Below are positions 45,402 to 47,978 of a DNA stretch of 47,978 nucleotides, piece by piece. The number at the start of each line of letters is the position of its first letter. The first letter of the stretch is position 1. The notes under the pieces are model-generated. The model made no database searches. It had not been told where the DNA came from and saw nothing but the letters and a program-made list of their open reading frames with translations. Source of the stretch: Facilibium subflavum (lineage in GTDB: Bacteria; Pseudomonadota; Gammaproteobacteria; Francisellales; Francisellaceae); contig NZ_QLIT01000084.1 in NCBI RefSeq assembly GCF_003574485.1, positions 1-47,978 on the forward strand, in the 5' to 3' direction. A program made the translations under genes and the position numbers.

Positions 45402-47288
45402 ATGAAGCTTGATAGATACATTGCGCATCGAGGCGCGAATAAATGTTATCCAGAAAATACAATGGCAGCCTTTCAAGAAGCCGTAAAGCTTGGTTATACC
45501 TGGATTGAGCTTGATGTACAATTAAGCCGTGATGGTGTGTTGTTTATTTTCCATGATAATAATGCAAAACGCTTAAGCAATGTTGATGTTGATTTAACAG
45601 ATCTTAACTGGTCTGAAATTAATCAGATGTCTGTATTAGATAGTCAGCCTGTCGCACAAAAAAAATATTCTATTCCAACGCTTAAGCGTTATCTTGACTG
45701 GATGCAAAGTACACCTTGGCTTTATAGTAACCTTGAGATTAAAGCAAAGGCTTTTTGTGATAAGGCTTATGAAATAAAACTTGCCAAGGCACTAGTCACT
45801 TTATTAAAAGACTATCCTGCGCTTTTTCCAAGGCTCTTGCTTTCTAGTTTTTCTATGACGGTTTTACAAGAAGTAGCGAAACATCATTTACCAATCGCGC
45901 AAGCAATGCTATTAGAGATTAAGGACTTTGATGCATATAAAAAGCGCTCTTTATCACAACAAAAAAAACACTATGCTCAATTAAACTGTTATGCGCTTGG
46001 TATAAATAACGATATTCTCAATCCAGAGCGTGTTGCATTTTTAAAACAGTATTTTTCGAGAATTCTTGTCTATGGGAGTGATATCATGACACAAAAACAA
46101 GCAGATGAGTTGATTGAAATGGGTGCTGACAGTGTTTTTGTTGACGCGCTTAAACCACTTAATAATAATGACCAAACGCCATTGTCAGTTGGATTTCTTG
46201 CAACAGGCGATGAGATTACCACAGGGGATATCATCAACAGTAATACCCCGCACCTTGCCAGAGAAATCTATGGCCTTGGGCTTCAGACAGGCATGCATGT
46301 AACAAGCTTTGATGAGCTGGATAATATTGTTGCTGCATTAACATTTTTACTACAACAGCATGATGTTGTTATAACAGTAGGTGGTTTAGGGCCAACAGAG
46401 GATGATAAAACGGCTGAGGCGATTGCTTTGGTTGCTGATAAACCATTAGTGTTTAATGAAGCATCATGGCAGCGTATTTATGACAGGATCTCTAAGCGTT
46501 TTCAACAGGTGCCAGAGAATAATAAGAAACAGGCATTTTTCCCACAAGGCGCTTTGGTTTTGCCAAACACATTAGGCACGGCTGATGGCTGTTATCTTCG
46601 TATTAAAGATAAACATTTATTTATGTTACCAGGGCCACCAAATGAGTGTATGGCCATGTATGAAAAGGATGTAAAACAAAGGCTTATGCTTTATCAGCGC
46701 ACGTTAAGGCATAGTTATCATTGGCAGTTGTTAGGTGCCTCAGAAGCGCATATTGCCCAAAAGATTAAACCATTGGCAGATAAATATAATGAAACCCTGG
46801 GTTATCGAGCAGCTTATCCTTATTTAGAGATTAAATTACACACTTTCAGTGCAAAAGAGAAGATTCAACCATTAGTGGATGAGATTGACACAGCGATTGC
46901 TGATTTTATTGCAACGCGTAGTAAAGAGGTTGCCAGCCAAACATTACAACATTATATCCGCTCTTCAATCGTGCGCTTAAAGGTGCAAAAAGACATTACA
47001 AAAGGCTATATTCACGCAAAATTAGCACACATGCAGACATCTTTGCGTGAGCCGTCTTTTGATGTTGAAATCGCTACGGAAGGCTTGGATAATTTTTGGC
47101 AGAATAGTACGGCGGTTGCTGATAAGCTTTTTTTGACAATAAAGCTTATCAATATAAAAACTGATCATAAAATTGAACAGCAATGCGATATAAACTGTAG
47201 CACCAAGGGTGAGCAAACCTTTGAGTTTGTCTATGAGTGGGTTTGTGCGCAGATATTGAGATTGTTAGAAAAAGAGGTAAAACGATGA
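45402..47288 (+). CDS. GDPD-CinA fusion (glycerophosphodiesterase plus CinA N-domain)
   Basis: A 628-aa protein made of two parts. Residues 1 to about 255 are a GDPD: IAHRGANKCYPENT, ELDVQLSRDGVLFIFHD and SNLEIK carry the catalytic histidines and metal acids. From about residue 262 a CinA/COG1058 (MoaB-like) domain follows: GFLATGDEITTGDIINSNTP, TVGGLGPTEDDKTAEAIA and MLPGPPNECMAMY. The C-terminal PncC-type amidase domain of full CinA is not recognisable. Instead there are about 100 residues without a clear match. A single frame spans the junction (about 46180). It is linked to rmuC (2-bp gap) and overlaps purE by ATGA. Confidence 0.88.
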   Translation: MKLDRYIAHRGANKCYPENTMAAFQEAVKLGYTWIELDVQLSRDGVLFIFHDNNAKRLSNVDVDLTDLNWSEINQMSVLDSQPVAQKKYSIPTLKRYLDWMQSTPWLYSNLEIKAKAFCDKAYEIKLAKALVTLLKDYPALFPRLLLSSFSMTVLQEVAKHHLPIAQAMLLEIKDFDAYKKRSLSQQKKHYAQLNCYALGINNDILNPERVAFLKQYFSRILVYGSDIMTQKQADELIEMGADSVFVDALKPLNNNDQTPLSVGFLATGDEITTGDIINSNTPHLAREIYGLGLQTGMHVTSFDELDNIVAALTFLLQQHDVVITVGGLGPTEDDKTAEAIALVADKPLVFNEASWQRIYDRISKRFQQVPENNKKQAFFPQGALVLPNTLGTADGCYLRIKDKHLFMLPGPPNECMAMYEKDVKQRLMLYQRTLRHSYHWQLLGASEAHIAQKIKPLADKYNETLGYRAAYPYLEIKLHTFSAKEKIQPLVDEIDTAIADFIATRSKEVASQTLQHYIRSSIVRLKVQKDITKGYIHAKLAHMQTSLREPSFDVEIATEGLDNFWQNSTAVADKLFLTIKLINIKTDHKIEQQCDINCSTKGEQTFEFVYEWVCAQILRLLEKEVKR

Positions 47289-47770
47289 CAGCATTAATTG
47301 GTGTGGTGATGGGCTCAAAATCTGATTGGCCAACGATGCAGCATACAACACAAACGTTAAAAGCATTAAACATTCCCTATGAAGTGCAGGTGGTATCAGC
47401 ACATCGAACACCTGATTTATTATTTGAATATGCAGAAAAAGCAGCAGCAAAAGGCTTAGAGGCAATTATTGCCGGTGCCGGTGGTGCGGCACACTTGCCA
47501 GGAATGCTGGCAGCGAAAACCGAAATTCCGGTATTAGGTGTGCCAATACAGTCAAAAGCATTATCAGGGCAGGACTCACTCTTGTCTATCGTACAGATGC
47601 CAGCAGGTGTGCCAGTGGCGACTTTTGCCATTGGGCGATCAGGTGCAATAAATGCAGCCCTTTTTGCCGCAAGTCTGCTTGGTAATCATCATCCTGAATA
47701 TAAAAAGGCGATTAAAGCATATCGGCAACAGCAAACCAATGCAGTACTAGCGGATTTATCATTGGAGTAG
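47285..47770 (+). CDS. purE: N5-carboxyaminoimidazole ribonucleotide mutase
   Basis: A 161-aa PurE. The class I-type signatures are GVVMGSKSDWPTM, VSAHRTPD (catalytic histidine), AGAGGAAHLPGM, and QSKALSGQDSLLSIVQMPAG. I start at ATG 47285, which overlaps the upstream stop as ATGA and has AGAGG before it; the frame is open back to a GTG at 47237. PurE converts N5-CAIR to CAIR for PurC. purK, often next to purE, is not found in the remaining 200 bp. Confidence 0.95.
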   Translation: MTALIGVVMGSKSDWPTMQHTTQTLKALNIPYEVQVVSAHRTPDLLFEYAEKAAAKGLEAIIAGAGGAAHLPGMLAAKTEIPVLGVPIQSKALSGQDSLLSIVQMPAGVPVATFAIGRSGAINAALFAASLLGNHHPEYKKAIKAYRQQQTNAVLADLSLE

Positions 47771-47839
47771 TTTTCCCGACTTTGACACTTTTGAATGTGA
47801 AAGCCTTATTTTATAAGGATTCCTTCAAAACCCAGGGCA

Positions 47840-47978
47840 CTACATTGAGTTATCCACAATAACAAAAGGTGTGCTTGCTAAAGACAGTCCCATCGTTTGA
47901 TAAATCTTAGCTGCATGCGCACCAGTAGCTGATGGAATGCCATATTTCTTTTCTGTTTTTCTATGCTTAAGTATACTC
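47840..47978 (-). CDS. C-terminal end of an unknown protein (partial)
   Basis: On the minus strand a frame is open from the right edge to a TAG at 47840-47842, coding for about 45 residues. It includes YGIPSATGAHAAKIYQTMGL and ends ASTPFVIVDNSM. I see no family signature, and the fragment is too short for assignment. It could be a real gene running into the next region or a relic. It converges on purE, with a 69-bp gap holding a small hairpin (CCTTAT-TTT-ATAAGG). Confidence 0.45.
   Translation of the reverse strand, partial: SILKHRKTEKKYGIPSATGAHAAKIYQTMGLSLASTPFVIVDNSM

Noticed and set aside
45054-45521. 155-aa antisense ORF across rmuC and the GDPD start
   Set aside because: It is a shadow of two strongly supported plus-strand genes and has no recognisable protein features.

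Overview
The window reads as chromosome from an AT-rich (roughly 40% GC by eye) gammaproteobacterium. Most proteins have clear gammaproteobacterial relatives (RpoS, RlmKL, FtsB-IspD, BamC-PurC, RapZ). Some traits point towards the Francisella/Legionella side of the class, perhaps an environmental relative of Francisella in the Thiotrichales: a Pht/Fpt-like MFS transporter, an OmpR-type response regulator with no kinase beside it, and several short lipoproteins. This placement is an inference from remembered family resemblance. No rRNA gene lies in the window.

Layout. 1-6 kb: the end of an unknown gene, then leftward zapE, an MFS transporter, rpoS, alr and a small membrane protein. 6-9.7 kb: rlmKL, tRNA-Pro(GGG) and a Bcr/CflA-type efflux gene. 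9.7-14.6 kb: an accessory-looking stretch with three tandem copies of a dispersed palindromic repeat, a solitary PotD-like binding protein, an orphan response regulator, a 123-bp heptanucleotide array, a TcyP-like symporter and a PAP2 phosphatase. 14.6-25.9 kb: housekeeping genes (rsfS, a UvrD-like helicase, a low-molecular-weight phosphatase, engB, eno-ftsB-ispD, rapZ-EIIA-HPr, a small HTH gene, psd, sdaA). 25.9-31.2 kb: bamC-purC-DUF2233, then an unrecognised 426-aa protein bracketed by oppositely oriented repeat copies, then rbgA/ylqF. 31.2-36.4 kb: an amino-sugar pair (NagB-II-type, nagA), two lipoproteins and mnmG. 36.6-41.3 kb: an Rrf2 regulator with sufBCD, and a HAD phosphatase. 41.3-48 kb: a glutaredoxin-MauE fusion, a small outer-membrane-type protein, glyQ, rmuC, a GDPD-CinA fusion, purE, and the end of an unknown gene.

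Functional links. NagA and the NagB-II-type isomerase/deaminase would return N-acetylglucosamine-6-phosphate to fructose-6-phosphate, while RapZ with EIIA and HPr could sense sugar or envelope-precursor status. SufBCD builds Fe-S clusters of the kind needed by the Fe-S-type serine dehydratase SdaA. PurC and PurE act in purine synthesis but are 20 kb apart. Several usual partners are not adjacent: sufS/sufE, glyS, ispF, purK, potABC, EI/HPrK, and a kinase for the response regulator.

The least explained items are the repeat family with its covarying hairpin, the heptanucleotide array, the 95-residue acidic tail on enolase, the GDPD-CinA fusion, and the repeat-flanked 426-aa protein.
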